A stretch of 64,000 nt of DNA from JAAUTY01 sp964397305 (GTDB taxonomy: Bacteria > Cyanobacteriota > Cyanobacteriia > Cyanobacteriales > Spirulinaceae): the NCBI GenBank assembly GCA_964397305.1, contig CAYNIP010000021.1, forward strand, positions 1 through 64,000. Reading direction: 5' to 3'. The notes beneath the pieces are model-generated. The model had not been told where the DNA came from and did no database searches. It saw only the letters and a program-made list of their open reading frames with translations. Shown piece after piece: positions 1 through 8,250 of the stretch. A program made the position numbers and the translations under genes. Within the stretch, counting starts at the first letter, position 1. Every line of letters starts with the position of its first letter.

Positions 1-174
1 GCTTTCTTGGGAGCTTTCCTTGAGGAGTCGCTCGGTTTCCTGGAAGCGGTGCTCGCTTTCCTGGGAGCGTCGTTCCGCTGCTTGGGAGCTTTCTTTGAGG
101 AGTCGCTCGGTTTCTTTCTGAGCTTCGGCGAGTTCGCCGAGGAGCCGCCAAACGTCGTCTGCTGTTGTTGCCAT
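1..174 (-). CDS. Partial coiled-coil protein (N-terminal part only)
   Basis: The reverse strand reads from an ATG at 174 off the window edge without a stop, giving 58 residues that begin MATTADDVWRLLGELAEAQK. The rest is charged and heptad-like, with a repeated unit around ETERLLKESSQ, so a long helix or coiled coil is expected. At DNA level a block of about 75 bp (25 residues) is nearly repeated, near 10-40 and 85-114. In cyanobacteria such N-terminal coils often precede a PD-(D/E)XK nuclease-like domain, but that part lies outside the window, so this is only a possibility. No function is assigned. Confidence 0.6.
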   Translation of the reverse strand, partial: MATTADDVWRLLGELAEAQKETERLLKESSQAAERRSQESEHRFQETERLLKESSQES

Positions 175-203
175 GGGGGAGAATCGGTGGGCAATGCTTG
201 CCT

Positions 204-419
204 TCAGGGTACAAAGGACATGGATTGCCAGGGATTAGAGCGGGTCACTGTTATTGTGACAAGGCTGGGGGAGCCTGCTCCTTCGTGATAACTGACCGGC
301 GCTGGCAGCATCTCGCCACGAAAATCAAGAATTTGAACCAAGAGTAGGTAGCCTAGGGCGAGGAGGATCGAAATCGCCCCAGTCATGATCGCCAATAGCT
401 TGCTGCGGGTCATTGCCAA
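204..419 (-). CDS. Small single-pass membrane protein, hypothetical
   Basis: A 71-residue ORF with an N-terminal transmembrane helix of about 20 residues (from KLLAIMTGAISILLALGYLL) after a short basic start (MAMTRSK), followed by a hydrophilic tail. A second ATG two codons later (413) could also be the start. The layout, a short cytoplasmic end, one helix and an extra-membrane tail, resembles conserved cyanobacterial small membrane proteins. I do not recognise a named family. It is divergent from nothing obvious and is transcribed in the same direction as the partial gene downstream (1-174), 29 bp away, so the two may be co-transcribed. Confidence 0.5.
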   Translation of the reverse strand: MAMTRSKLLAIMTGAISILLALGYLLLVQILDFRGEMLPAPVSYHEGAGSPSLVTITVTRSNPWQSMSFVP

Positions 420-534
420 GTCTCCCTGCGTGGTGGCGCAGCCAGCGAGCTAAGGTCCGGAGGCTGCTGAACAAAGGTTCTCACTTCTAGGCTATCAAGG
501 CCCATCCCAGACTAGCAACCCATGGTGTGCTGGG

Positions 535-753
535 GGGTGGACGAAAAAAAGCGCGGCTCCCCTGAATTGTGAGCGATGGCTCAAGGAGCAGGGGGTCGCC
601 CGCTTCAGCGTTACCGGGCCCTCATCCCCCGGCCCCTTCTCCCAAAGCTGGGAGAAGGGGAGTTAGAAGCCCCTCGCCTAAGCTTGGGAGCGGGATTCAG
701 GGTGAGGGCTAAGCGAAGGAGTACAAACATCCCGCGCAAAATTTCGTTCACCC
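535..753. repeat. MITE family 1, complete copy with 9-bp target duplication
   Basis: A 219-bp non-coding element begins GGGTGGACGAAA and ends TTTCGTTCACCC, which are inverted repeats of each other with one mismatch; the match continues into GCGCGG at each end. It is flanked on both sides by the perfect 9-bp direct repeat TGTGCTGGG (526-534 and 754-762), as expected for transposition. The interior holds a GC-rich palindrome of the CCCTTCTCCCA/TGGGAGAAGGG type. No transposase is encoded. Further copies are at 13694, 28991, 51099, 63570 and 63820. Confidence 0.88.
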
Positions 754-839
754 TGTGCTGGGCGAGGTTCCTATGGCGGTATGTGCTTCTAGGGAGCCTG
801 CAATTTCTAGCGGCAAGGGTTGTGGCCTAGCTCACGACA

Positions 840-898
840 CCACGAATAGCAAGCCCCCCTCCTAAAGTAGGAGAAGGGCTTGAGGAGGGGCTGCACAG
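840..898. repeat. Degenerate GC-rich palindrome between MITE and apcF
   Basis: A hairpin-forming stretch around AAGCCCCCCTCCTAAAG and its partner AGGAGGGGCT resembles the core palindrome of the dispersed elements but lacks their ends. It lies downstream of apcF on the reverse strand and could also act as its terminator. The rest of 763-925 shows nothing else. Confidence 0.4.
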
Positions 899-925
899 CC
901 GACCAGTCGCGATCGCGCCAGGGCC

Positions 926-1435
926 CTAGATATCTACTTCGCTGAGTTCGCGCGTCAGGTGGTCGAAGGGCTCATCAATGAAGCTCGTCGCTTCAATCCC
1001 GGCGGCCAGGGCCATGTCTTTGATGGCGTCCTTCATCAATTGAATCCCCAACACAGTCGGCCCGATAGGCACGCCGAGAGAGTTGTAGGTTTCTCGTAGA
1101 CCTTGTAACACACGCTCGTTGAGTACATCGTTGTCGCCAGCGATCATGGCATAACTGGCATAGCGCAGGTAGTAGTCCATGTCTCGGAGACAGGCTGAGT
1201 AGCGGCGGGTGGTGTAGGCATTACCCCCGGGTCGAATTAGTTCTGGTACGGCTTCAAAAAGTTTCGAGCCGGCCTGGCGCACGATGGTAGCTGCATTCGC
1301 CGTCACCATGGTCGCCACGGCGATCCGGGCCGTACCCGACTCAAAGTAGGACTTGAGGCTATCAATGGCGTTGCGGTCGAAGTAGCGACCGGCAACGTCG
1401 TAATTCTTAATCAGGGTTGTAACTGCGTCTTTCAT
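926..1435 (-). CDS. apcF: Allophycocyanin beta-18 subunit (ApcF)
   Basis: Phycobilisome core subunit that replaces one beta allophycocyanin chain in the core cylinder holding the terminal emitters. The start at 1435 (MKDAVTTLIKNYD) gives 169 residues, the usual ApcF length; an upstream in-frame start would add ten residues with no homology. The chromophore cysteine is C82 (RRYSACLRDMDYY), which binds phycocyanobilin, and N72 in GGNAY is the position usually N-methylated. The stretch SKLFEAVPELIRPGG, longer than in ApcB, distinguishes ApcF from the ordinary beta subunit. It stands alone, as apcF usually does, away from any apcABC operon, and is divergent from glnA. Confidence 0.88.
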   Translation of the reverse strand: MKDAVTTLIKNYDVAGRYFDRNAIDSLKSYFESGTARIAVATMVTANAATIVRQAGSKLFEAVPELIRPGGNAYTTRRYSACLRDMDYYLRYASYAMIAGDNDVLNERVLQGLRETYNSLGVPIGPTVLGIQLMKDAIKDMALAAGIEATSFIDEPFDHLTRELSEVDI

Positions 1436-1648
1436 TAAACGGCGCTCCCAAACAACAAACTCCATAGCTGAGCCCTGAAGCCCAAGCCTGTCGCCAAAAT
1501 GCTAACCCTAATCATCCCATAGGGAGCGCCGTTCCTGGCGCGATCGCCCAGCTAGAGCGCGTTTCAGCCACCGTTTTGATACATTTCTTCACAACCCAGC
1601 GGGCGATCGCCGTTCCCACCGCCGAACCCTAGGGCTAGGCTAAGTTTT

Positions 1649-1690
1649 GTAACACTGAATACAACTGCCTGGGATACCACTCCCTAGGAT
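1649..1690 (+). promoter_or_regulatory. NtcA-activated (class II) promoter of glnA
   Basis: A perfect GTA-N8-TAC NtcA box lies at 1649-1662, and 22 bp further on there is a TAN3T -10 box (TAGGAT, 1685-1690). This box-to-(-10) spacing is the canonical arrangement of NtcA-activated cyanobacterial promoters and predicts a start near 1697. The rest of the 307-bp gap between apcF and glnA contains a GGGCGATCGC site and no other signal that I can support. Confidence 0.82.
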
Positions 1691-1742
1691 GTTTCGAGAC
1701 TTGCAAACGCTGAGTATCTCGAGAATTTAGAAGGAGTCATCC

Positions 1743-3167
1743 ATGCCAGAGACACCGCAAGAAGTATTGCAGATGGTTCGTGATCAGGGTATCCAGATCA
1801 TCGATCTGAAATTTATCGATATGCCGGGAGTGTGGCAACACTGCTCGTTCTATCAGGATCAGATCGACGAAAGCTCCTTCACGGAGGGTGTCCCCTTTGA
1901 TGGCTCCAGCATCCGGGGCTGGAAGGCGATCAACGAATCCGATATGTCAATGGTTCCTGATCCCAAGACGGCCTGGATCGACCCCTTCTACAAGGAACCG
2001 ACCCTGAGCATGATCTGCTCGATCAAAGAGCCCCGTACCGGCGAGTGGTACAGCCGCGACCCCCGCAGCATCGCGGCCCGGGCCATCGAATACCTCAAAA
2101 CCAGTGGTATTGGTGACACGGCCTACTTTGGTCCCGAGGCTGAATTCTTCGTGTTTGATGACGTGCGCTTCGACCAAAACGAGCACGAAGGCTACTACTA
2201 CGTCGATAGCATTGAAGGACGCTGGAACTCCGGCCGCACCGAAGCGGGCGGCAACCTAGCCTACAAGCCTCGCTACAAGGAAGGCTATTTCCCCGTCCCC
2301 CCTGCCGATACTCTGCAAGATATGCGGACGGAAATGCTGCTGACCATGGCGGCCTGTGGTGTGCCGATCGAGAAGCACCACCACGAAGTGGCCACGGGGG
2401 GCCAGAACGAACTGGGCTTCCGCTTTGCGACCCTGATCGAAGCAGCCGACTATCTGATGACGTACAAATACGTGATCAAGAACGTTGCCAAGAAGTATGG
2501 TCGCACCGTCACTTTCATGCCGAAGCCCCTGTTTAACGACAACGGCTCCGGGATGCACACGCACCAGTCCATCTGGCGTGACGGTCAACCCTTGTTCTGG
2601 AGTGATGAAGGCTACGCGAACCTGAGCCCAATGGCGCGCCACTACATTGGCGGCATCCTGCGTCATGCCCCGGCGATCCTGGCCTTTAGCAACCCGACGA
2701 CCAATTCCTACAAGCGCCTCGTTCCTGGCTTTGAAGCACCGGTGAACTTGGCCTACTCCCAGGGCAACCGCTCGGCCTCGGTGCGGATTCCGCTCTCGGG
2801 CACCAATCCGAAGGCGAAGCGAATGGAGTTCCGCTGCCCTGACGCGAGCTGCAATCCCTATCTGGCCTTTGCGGTGATGCTCTGTGCCGGTCTCGATGGG
2901 GTCAAGAACCAAATCGAGCCGGGTGAGCCTCTAGATGTGGACATTTACGACCTCAGCCCCGAGGAACTGAGCAAGATCCCCAGCACCCCAGGCTCTCTGG
3001 AAGATGCCCTGGAAGCGCTGCAAAATGACCACGCCTTTCTCATCGAGCCAGGGGTCTTCACGGCGGACTTCATCGAGAACTGGATCTCCTACAAGCTCGA
3101 CACCGAGATCAACCCGATGCGCCTGCGGCCCCACCCCTACGAGTTCGCGCTGTACTACGACTGCTAG
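1743..3167 (+). CDS. glnA: Glutamine synthetase type I
   Basis: ATP-dependent synthesis of glutamine from glutamate and ammonium, the entry step of the GS-GOGAT cycle, cytoplasmic dodecamer. The 474-residue length and start (MPETPQEVLQMVRDQG) fit cyanobacterial GSI. Visible signatures are FDGSSIRGW near residue 54, the metal and substrate motifs FGPEAEFFVFD, KHHHEVATGGQNE and NDNGSGMHTHQS, and NRSASVRIP. The ribosome-binding site AAGGAGT precedes the ATG at normal spacing. Expression should be NtcA-dependent from the upstream box. Cyanobacterial GSI is normally controlled by small inactivating factors rather than adenylylation; no gif-like gene is visible here. Confidence 0.97.
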   Translation: MPETPQEVLQMVRDQGIQIIDLKFIDMPGVWQHCSFYQDQIDESSFTEGVPFDGSSIRGWKAINESDMSMVPDPKTAWIDPFYKEPTLSMICSIKEPRTGEWYSRDPRSIAARAIEYLKTSGIGDTAYFGPEAEFFVFDDVRFDQNEHEGYYYVDSIEGRWNSGRTEAGGNLAYKPRYKEGYFPVPPADTLQDMRTEMLLTMAACGVPIEKHHHEVATGGQNELGFRFATLIEAADYLMTYKYVIKNVAKKYGRTVTFMPKPLFNDNGSGMHTHQSIWRDGQPLFWSDEGYANLSPMARHYIGGILRHAPAILAFSNPTTNSYKRLVPGFEAPVNLAYSQGNRSASVRIPLSGTNPKAKRMEFRCPDASCNPYLAFAVMLCAGLDGVKNQIEPGEPLDVDIYDLSPEELSKIPSTPGSLEDALEALQNDHAFLIEPGVFTADFIENWISYKLDTEINPMRLRPHPYEFALYYDC

Positions 3168-3304
3168 AACCCTGCTGCCTTGACTGAGGGGCGGGCTTGC
3201 AAGGCTTGCAACCTGCCCCAGCTTTTGGCTGGCTATAATTCAAGTTGCCAGGGGCGTGCAAGGCTCAGCTTAGCGCTCCTGCGGCTGGTAACTTCAGGAT
3301 TTCC

Positions 3305-5728
3305 ATGCAAGCGAGACGATGGCAGCGAGGGGCTGTGGGGGGTATCCTGGGCTTCAGCTTTGCTGTAACCGCTGCCCCCAGCTCCAGCGATACCGGTTGG
3401 CAAGCCCCGCCGCCGCCGATTGACCAATTGATTGAGGCCCCCCTGCCGCCGGCGGTCAACCTGTCCCCCGATCGGCAGTGGCTGCTGGAACTGGAGCGAC
3501 CGGTGTTGCGATCGCTCGCTGATCTCGCCGAACCGACCTTAGGCTTAGCCGGCCGCCGCATCAATCCCCGCCTCTACGCCCCGGCCGACCTCAACCCCTG
3601 GCGCGGTTTACGGTTTCGTCGCCTGCCCGAGGGGCCCTGGCAGACGGCGGAACTGCCACCAGCTCCCCAAATTGCTTACCTGCGCTGGTCGCCGGATGCC
3701 CGTACCATCGCCTTTGTCTTAGTCCAGGACACCGGGCTAGAACTCTGGACCTTCGAGCTCGCTGGGGGGGCTGTCCGCCGCTTAAGTGGACCGATCCTGA
3801 ATGCGACGGGGGGCAACCCCTGTGAGTGGCGGGATACCCAGCGGCTGGTGTGCCAAGTGCGAGCGGACCTCGGCCCGCCACCGGAGTTTTCCTTGCCCGC
3901 CGGCCCGCGCATTGAGGAGAATCTGGGGCGCGCCGCCCCAGCGCGGACTTATACAAACTTGCTGCGAAATCAGGAGGATGTCGCGCAGTTTGAATACTAC
4001 TTTACCGCTGCCCTAGAAGAATTTAGCCTCACGGGGGCTCGCCGCCGCCTGCTCGAGCCGGCCCTCATTGCCGGGGTTGCGCCCTCCCCGGATGGCCGCT
4101 ACCTCTTGCTCACGACCCTAGAGCGGCCTTTTTCCTACCAAGTCCCCGCCTCCCGTTTCCCGCAACGCACGGTGGTGCTTGATGCTGAGACGGGGGCGAG
4201 GGTTGTGCGCGTGGCTGATCTGCCCTTAGCGGACGACATTCCGATTGCCATTGGCTCGGTCCGGCCGGGGCGGCGGCGGGTGAATTGGCGCAGCGACCAG
4301 CCGGCAACCCTGACCTGGGTTGAGGCCCTGGATGGGGGTGATGCGGGGCGGGCGGCGGCCCGACGGGATGCGCTCTGGCAGTGGCCCGCTCCCTTTGCCG
4401 CTGCCCCGCGCCAACTTTGGCAGTCGGAGTACCGCCTTGGCAGCCTTTGGTGGGGACGGGGGGATGTTGCTCTGGTGTCGGAGTGGTGGTTTAACACGCG
4501 CCAGGAACGACTCTGGCGCTTGCAGCCCGAGGTCCCGGCGGCTGAACCCCAGCTCTTGTTGGAGCGCAACTATCAGGATGCCTACCAAGATCCGGGGGAG
4601 CCGCTAATGCAGCTAGGGGATTATGGGCAGCCGGTGCTGCACCTCAGTCCCGACGGTGAAGCGGTTTACTTTAGCGGTCGGGGGGCGTCGCCAGCCGGGG
4701 TCTATCCGTTTTTGGAGCGGCGATCGCTCCGCACCGGGGCGGCCAGCCGCCTTTGGCAGGCCCGCGATCCCTACTATGAACAGGTGTTGGCCTTTGGGGG
4801 GGAGGAGCGTCCCTTTCTGATCACTCGTCGCCAGTCCCAGCAGGAGCCGCCCAATCTCTTTTATTACCGGCGCTGGCAGGAGGCCCGGCCCCTGGCCTTG
4901 ACCGAGCATGGCGATCGCGCCCCCCAATTCGCCGCCGTTCGCAAGGAGTTGCTAACCTACCGCCGAGCCGACGGCGTGGCCCTCTCGGCGACCCTCTACC
5001 TGCCCCCGGATTACAACCCAGAGGCGGGCCCCTTGCCGACCCTGTTCTGGGTCTACCCGGAGGAGTTCCGGGACCCAGAGACGGCTGGCCAAGTCACAAC
5101 GACGACCAATACTTTTAGTCGCCCCTTCCGGGCTTCAGTGCTGTACCTACTCTTACAGGGCTATGCGGTGGTGTTAAATCCCTCGTTACCCATCGTGGGA
5201 GTGGGGGAGCAGGAGCCGAATGATACCTATGTGGAGCAACTGGTGGCGGGGATGACGGCAGTTGTGGATACCCTAGTGGAGCGGGGCCTTGCGGACCCCC
5301 AACGGCTGCTCGTGGGGGGTCATTCCTACGGGGCCTTCACGGCGGCGAATTTGTTGGCCCATACAGACCGCTTTTGTGCAGGCATGGCCCTGAGTGGGGC
5401 CTACAACCGTACCCTGACGCCCTTTGGGTTTCAGGGGGAGCAGCGCAACTTTTGGGAGGCGCAGGAAACGTATTTACGCATGTCGCCGTTTACCCATGCG
5501 GATCGGATCACCCGTCCCCTGCTGCTTATCCACGGCGGCGCAGATGAGAACATGGGAACCTATCCGCTCCAGAGTGAGCGCTTTTACGAGGCGCTCAAAG
5601 GCCTGGGGGGAACGGTGCGCTGGGTAGAATTGCCCTTTGAGGGGCATGGCTATGCAGCGCGGGAGAGTGTAGCCCAAGTGCTCTGGGAGCTGATCCAGTG
5701 GGGCGATCGCCACGGCTGTGGGCCCTAG
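3305..5728 (+). CDS. S9 (prolyl oligopeptidase) family peptidase, glutamyl endopeptidase-like
   Basis: Serine peptidase of the alpha/beta-hydrolase fold with an N-terminal beta-propeller, probably exported. I chose the ATG at 3305, which starts a signal-like segment (basic MQARRWQR, hydrophobic stretch, then AVTAAPSS); 807 residues is normal for this group. The catalytic nucleophile is Ser674 in GGHSYGAF, with Asp747 in GGADENMG and His781 in EGHGY completing the triad. The long propeller half and the PLPTLFWVYPEEF segment ahead of the catalytic domain resemble plastid and cyanobacterial glutamyl endopeptidases (S9D), but the substrate is inferred. It follows glnA by 137 bp and may have its own promoter. 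Confidence 0.85.
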   Translation: MQARRWQRGAVGGILGFSFAVTAAPSSSDTGWQAPPPPIDQLIEAPLPPAVNLSPDRQWLLELERPVLRSLADLAEPTLGLAGRRINPRLYAPADLNPWRGLRFRRLPEGPWQTAELPPAPQIAYLRWSPDARTIAFVLVQDTGLELWTFELAGGAVRRLSGPILNATGGNPCEWRDTQRLVCQVRADLGPPPEFSLPAGPRIEENLGRAAPARTYTNLLRNQEDVAQFEYYFTAALEEFSLTGARRRLLEPALIAGVAPSPDGRYLLLTTLERPFSYQVPASRFPQRTVVLDAETGARVVRVADLPLADDIPIAIGSVRPGRRRVNWRSDQPATLTWVEALDGGDAGRAAARRDALWQWPAPFAAAPRQLWQSEYRLGSLWWGRGDVALVSEWWFNTRQERLWRLQPEVPAAEPQLLLERNYQDAYQDPGEPLMQLGDYGQPVLHLSPDGEAVYFSGRGASPAGVYPFLERRSLRTGAASRLWQARDPYYEQVLAFGGEERPFLITRRQSQQEPPNLFYYRRWQEARPLALTEHGDRAPQFAAVRKELLTYRRADGVALSATLYLPPDYNPEAGPLPTLFWVYPEEFRDPETAGQVTTTTNTFSRPFRASVLYLLLQGYAVVLNPSLPIVGVGEQEPNDTYVEQLVAGMTAVVDTLVERGLADPQRLLVGGHSYGAFTAANLLAHTDRFCAGMALSGAYNRTLTPFGFQGEQRNFWEAQETYLRMSPFTHADRITRPLLLIHGGADENMGTYPLQSERFYEALKGLGGTVRWVELPFEGHGYAARESVAQVLWELIQWGDRHGCGP

Positions 5729-5800
5729 CACGCATCCTCTTGGTGGTGGAGCGTGGCTGGCGATAACCTCAAGCTCGCAGCCCGACAATCTGACGAACCA

Positions 5801-6283
5801 TTAGTGCGCTGGATCGCCCTGAAACTCGTCGGGCATCTGATCGAAGCTGCCACCCACGCCGAGGCCAAGAGTCTGGTACAGGTCAGCATCGGCCAGTTGC
5901 GTGCCTTCATCCATGAGCGCATCGGTCAAGTCGGCAGCGATCAGCGTTGCTCCCGAGAAGTCGGTGGCTGTCAGGTTAGCACCGCGAAGGCTAGCGTTGG
6001 TCATAAAGGCATCGCTCAACAGGGCTCCGGTGAGATCGGCTCCGGTGAGATCCGCGCCTTCCAGGTTCGCGCCCCGCAGATCCGCCCCAGCCAAATTGGC
6101 CTGCCGCAAATCAGCGCCGATGAGATGCGCGCCGGACAGATCCTCGTCGGCGAGATCACAGCCAGCACAAAGATTGGTCGTCAGCAGGCGAACGACGTGG
6201 TGAGGATCGCCAGCGCGAGCAGTGCTGCCCAAGAGCAAGGGGACTGCCAAGGATGCCGCCGCGATCATGCCTAGCCGTTTCAT
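5801..6283 (-). CDS. Secreted pentapeptide-repeat protein
   Basis: 160 residues: a signal peptide (MKRLGMIAAASLAVPLLLG, cleavage near ARA), a short linker with CAGCDL, then tandem pentapeptide repeats of the A(D/N)LXX type (ADLRQANLAGADLRGANLEG) that should form a right-handed quadrilateral beta-helix. The repeat block covers roughly residues 45-135. It is a paralogue of the protein at 23116-23763, which has the same plan including a C-x-x-C-D-L entry motif. The likely location is lumen or periplasm. Pentapeptide lumenal proteins are widespread in cyanobacteria but mostly of unknown function, and none is assigned here. Confidence 0.82.
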   Translation of the reverse strand: MKRLGMIAAASLAVPLLLGSTARAGDPHHVVRLLTTNLCAGCDLADEDLSGAHLIGADLRQANLAGADLRGANLEGADLTGADLTGALLSDAFMTNASLRGANLTATDFSGATLIAADLTDALMDEGTQLADADLYQTLGLGVGGSFDQMPDEFQGDPAH

Positions 6284-6474
6284 GGGTTCAGTCTCCCTTG
6301 CTACCTTTCACACTTTATATTGTACTGAACTCCGTGGTCCTACCGGCGGGGATTGACAGTAGGGTTAACCGACTGTAACAATCAGAGGTTTTTCCCTGCA
6401 TCGAGCCGGTATGCTTTGAGTCCGTCCCTAGCTACTACAACCGCCCCGAGGGCGATTCCTGCTGCGAGCAGGTC

Positions 6475-7131
6475 CTAGGGTTCCAAGGGCGGGCAGTCGC
6501 ACACTAGGCCGTTGAGGAAATCCTGAATAATCGCCAGGGGCATCGCCAGATCCGTCCTCACATTGCTCACCAGGTCGCTGAGACGGCGTACCAGTTGCGC
6601 CAGCTCGACCCCATCCAGATACAGTTGTTGGGTGGGGTAGTTCTGAAAAAAAGATAAGGGGGTTAACGTGCCCTCTTGACTTAAGGGCAGCAGCACCGCA
6701 GCTCGCAGGGATTGGATATTAGCCCGCCGTGACTTGGTGTGGACCACCTTGCCGATTTCATAGAGTAGGTATTCCCCCGGCAGGCTGTTGAGCAGACGGT
6801 GCATGAGCATGAAATCCAGCTTTAGCTCATGGCTCAATAACCGGCGCACCGCCTCCGGGTCTTGGCCGGACAGGCGCAGCAGGTAGCGGATTTCGTTGGA
6901 CTGCTCTCCGGTTTCGGCAAACCGCTCGAGGTTGCGGACATCAATAACTTGCTCGATCGGGCCGTAGGTCAGCACTAATTCATCGGCGGCCCGCACGGAC
7001 TCCGGCGCGAGCAGGACGCTGCTACCGGTACTCAACAAGCAGAGGCTGAGCAGTGGCAGCCAGCGCTGCATAGCAGCCGCAAAGCGGGGACGGCGCGATC
7101 GCCCAAATAAAGCCATAGTTACCCTGTTCAT
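6475..7131 (-). CDS. Exported DUF1400-domain protein (copy 1)
   Basis: A 218-residue exported protein: hydrophobic N-terminus (LPLLSLCLLSTGSSVLL, cleavage near VRA) followed by a DUF1400-type domain (ADELVLTYGPIEQVIDV, PGEYLLYEIGKVVHT, FFQNYPTQQLYLDG). In cyanobacteria this domain usually precedes an alpha/beta-hydrolase domain; here the hydrolase is missing and the chain ends right after the module (LVCDCPPLEP). The ATG at 7131 is used; a TTG at 7149 and an ATG at 7116 preceded by CAGGGTA are alternatives. It lies downstream of a diverged paralogue (7234-8013) in the same direction, so the pair is probably an operon. Confidence 0.75.
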   Translation of the reverse strand: MNRVTMALFGRSRRPRFAAAMQRWLPLLSLCLLSTGSSVLLAPESVRAADELVLTYGPIEQVIDVRNLERFAETGEQSNEIRYLLRLSGQDPEAVRRLLSHELKLDFMLMHRLLNSLPGEYLLYEIGKVVHTKSRRANIQSLRAAVLLPLSQEGTLTPLSFFQNYPTQQLYLDGVELAQLVRRLSDLVSNVRTDLAMPLAIIQDFLNGLVCDCPPLEP

Positions 7132-7233
7132 CGCTGAAAATTTTGCCAATTCACCCCTGTAGATCGCTGGCCGGGTCTGGGCCGGCGGGAGAGCCTGCCA
7201 GCACCCCGCCCGTGGGCCCTAGGGACCCTCACT

Positions 7234-8013
7234 TTAGCGTTGGTGGGCAGCAGCCTCGACAGTCTCTAGGTGGGTGAGCCAGTCCAACAGCGCCGCTTGC
7301 TGACAGGCCGCACGTCCCCCCGTCGGCAGAGTCGCCTGGGGATCGCCCTCCGTCGCCTCTGCTTCGGCCTCGGGCTGGACCTCCGTGGCAGCTGGTGCGG
7401 TCCCAGGATCGCAGTCACAAATCAAGTCTTGTAAAAAGTCCTTGGCCACCCGTAGGGCCGGCTCGACGCGCTCGATGAAGTTGCTGACGCGCACATAGGC
7501 CAATTGCAGGCCGTTGAGATTGACGCGCAGGGTGTCCCCCGGATAGCGATCAATCAATTCCAGCAGGGAAAGCGCGCCATCGTCGAGGACGGCGGACTCG
7601 ATCGAGCGTCGCAGGGCGTCAATATTGGCTTCGGGGCTGCCGCTGTTCATAGCTTGGTCTAATTGGATCAAGATGAACTCGCCGATGGAGGTTTCCAAGG
7701 TGCTGCGGATGAAGTCTTGGCCGACGCGGATTTCCCGGCCGAGCACCTCCGGTAAAAGTTCCGACAAATTGCCTAAATTTCCCAAAAAGTCACTTAGTTC
7801 AGCTGGGGCTGTCCCGGAGTTTACATAATCTCGCAGGGTTTGGATCGAAACTCGCTGCTCTTGGTTGCCGTGTTGGAGGATGACAGTTTCCACGGCGGTG
7901 GCGCTGCTACCCCAACAGAGCAGGCTGGCTCCGGTCCCGAGGATAAACGCACGCCCCAGCGCGATCGCGCGCTGCCTGAAAATCGGTGCGTGTCCCTGAA
8001 TCTTGATGGTCAT
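7234..8013 (-). CDS. Exported DUF1400-domain protein (copy 2)
   Basis: 259 residues with a signal segment (AFILGTGASLLCWGSSATA) and a DUF1400-like module starting at VETVILQHGNQEQRVSI. It shares with its neighbour the arrangement of an acidic N-terminal strand, a membrane-like helical middle (GEFILIQLDQAM), a YPGDTLRVNLNGL segment and the ending LQDLICDCD. The tail is an unstructured Glu/Ala-rich stretch (about residues 205-235) followed by a short helix with one Cys. No hydrolase motif is present. The order of the two genes suggests tandem duplication followed by strong divergence. Function unknown. Confidence 0.72.
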   Translation of the reverse strand: MTIKIQGHAPIFRQRAIALGRAFILGTGASLLCWGSSATAVETVILQHGNQEQRVSIQTLRDYVNSGTAPAELSDFLGNLGNLSELLPEVLGREIRVGQDFIRSTLETSIGEFILIQLDQAMNSGSPEANIDALRRSIESAVLDDGALSLLELIDRYPGDTLRVNLNGLQLAYVRVSNFIERVEPALRVAKDFLQDLICDCDPGTAPAATEVQPEAEAEATEGDPQATLPTGGRAACQQAALLDWLTHLETVEAAAHQR

Positions 8014-8250
8014 AACAGACTCCTCTCCTAAACCAGCATCAGCCCTGACAAGCTAAGTATTGCCAAAGACTGGTGTTTAGGATACAGGACTTTGTGAACG
8101 GTGACATCCGTTAAAGCTGAAGTTATTCCCTCAGGGGAGCCAGCAGCCCTCGGAACGTTTGCTCGTTTAGGCTAGTCTTAGCCAGCTAACGTTAGTTCCG
8201 ACTGACAACTGGGGATATTAGTGATCGCAGAGATTGCCGGTGAGGTCATA

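Noticed and set aside
576..830. 84-codon ORF inside the first MITE
   Set aside because: It lies wholly in a dispersed repeat with low-complexity Pro/Leu/Gly translation and recurs in shifted form at other copies; not a gene.
1691..1742. Glutamine riboswitch in the glnA leader
   Set aside because: The leader is only about 45 nt from the predicted start, with no conserved fold.
2256..2912. 218-codon ORF antisense to glnA
   Set aside because: Shadow of the highly conserved glnA frame; His/Gly-rich composition without any domain.
3245..3304. Upstream extension of the S9 peptidase to 3245
   Set aside because: It would remove the signal peptide from the N-terminus; the ATG at 3305 gives a proper one.
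7625..8031. Small forward ORFs across the second DUF1400 gene
   Set aside because: Antisense shadows without a ribosome-binding site or domain.
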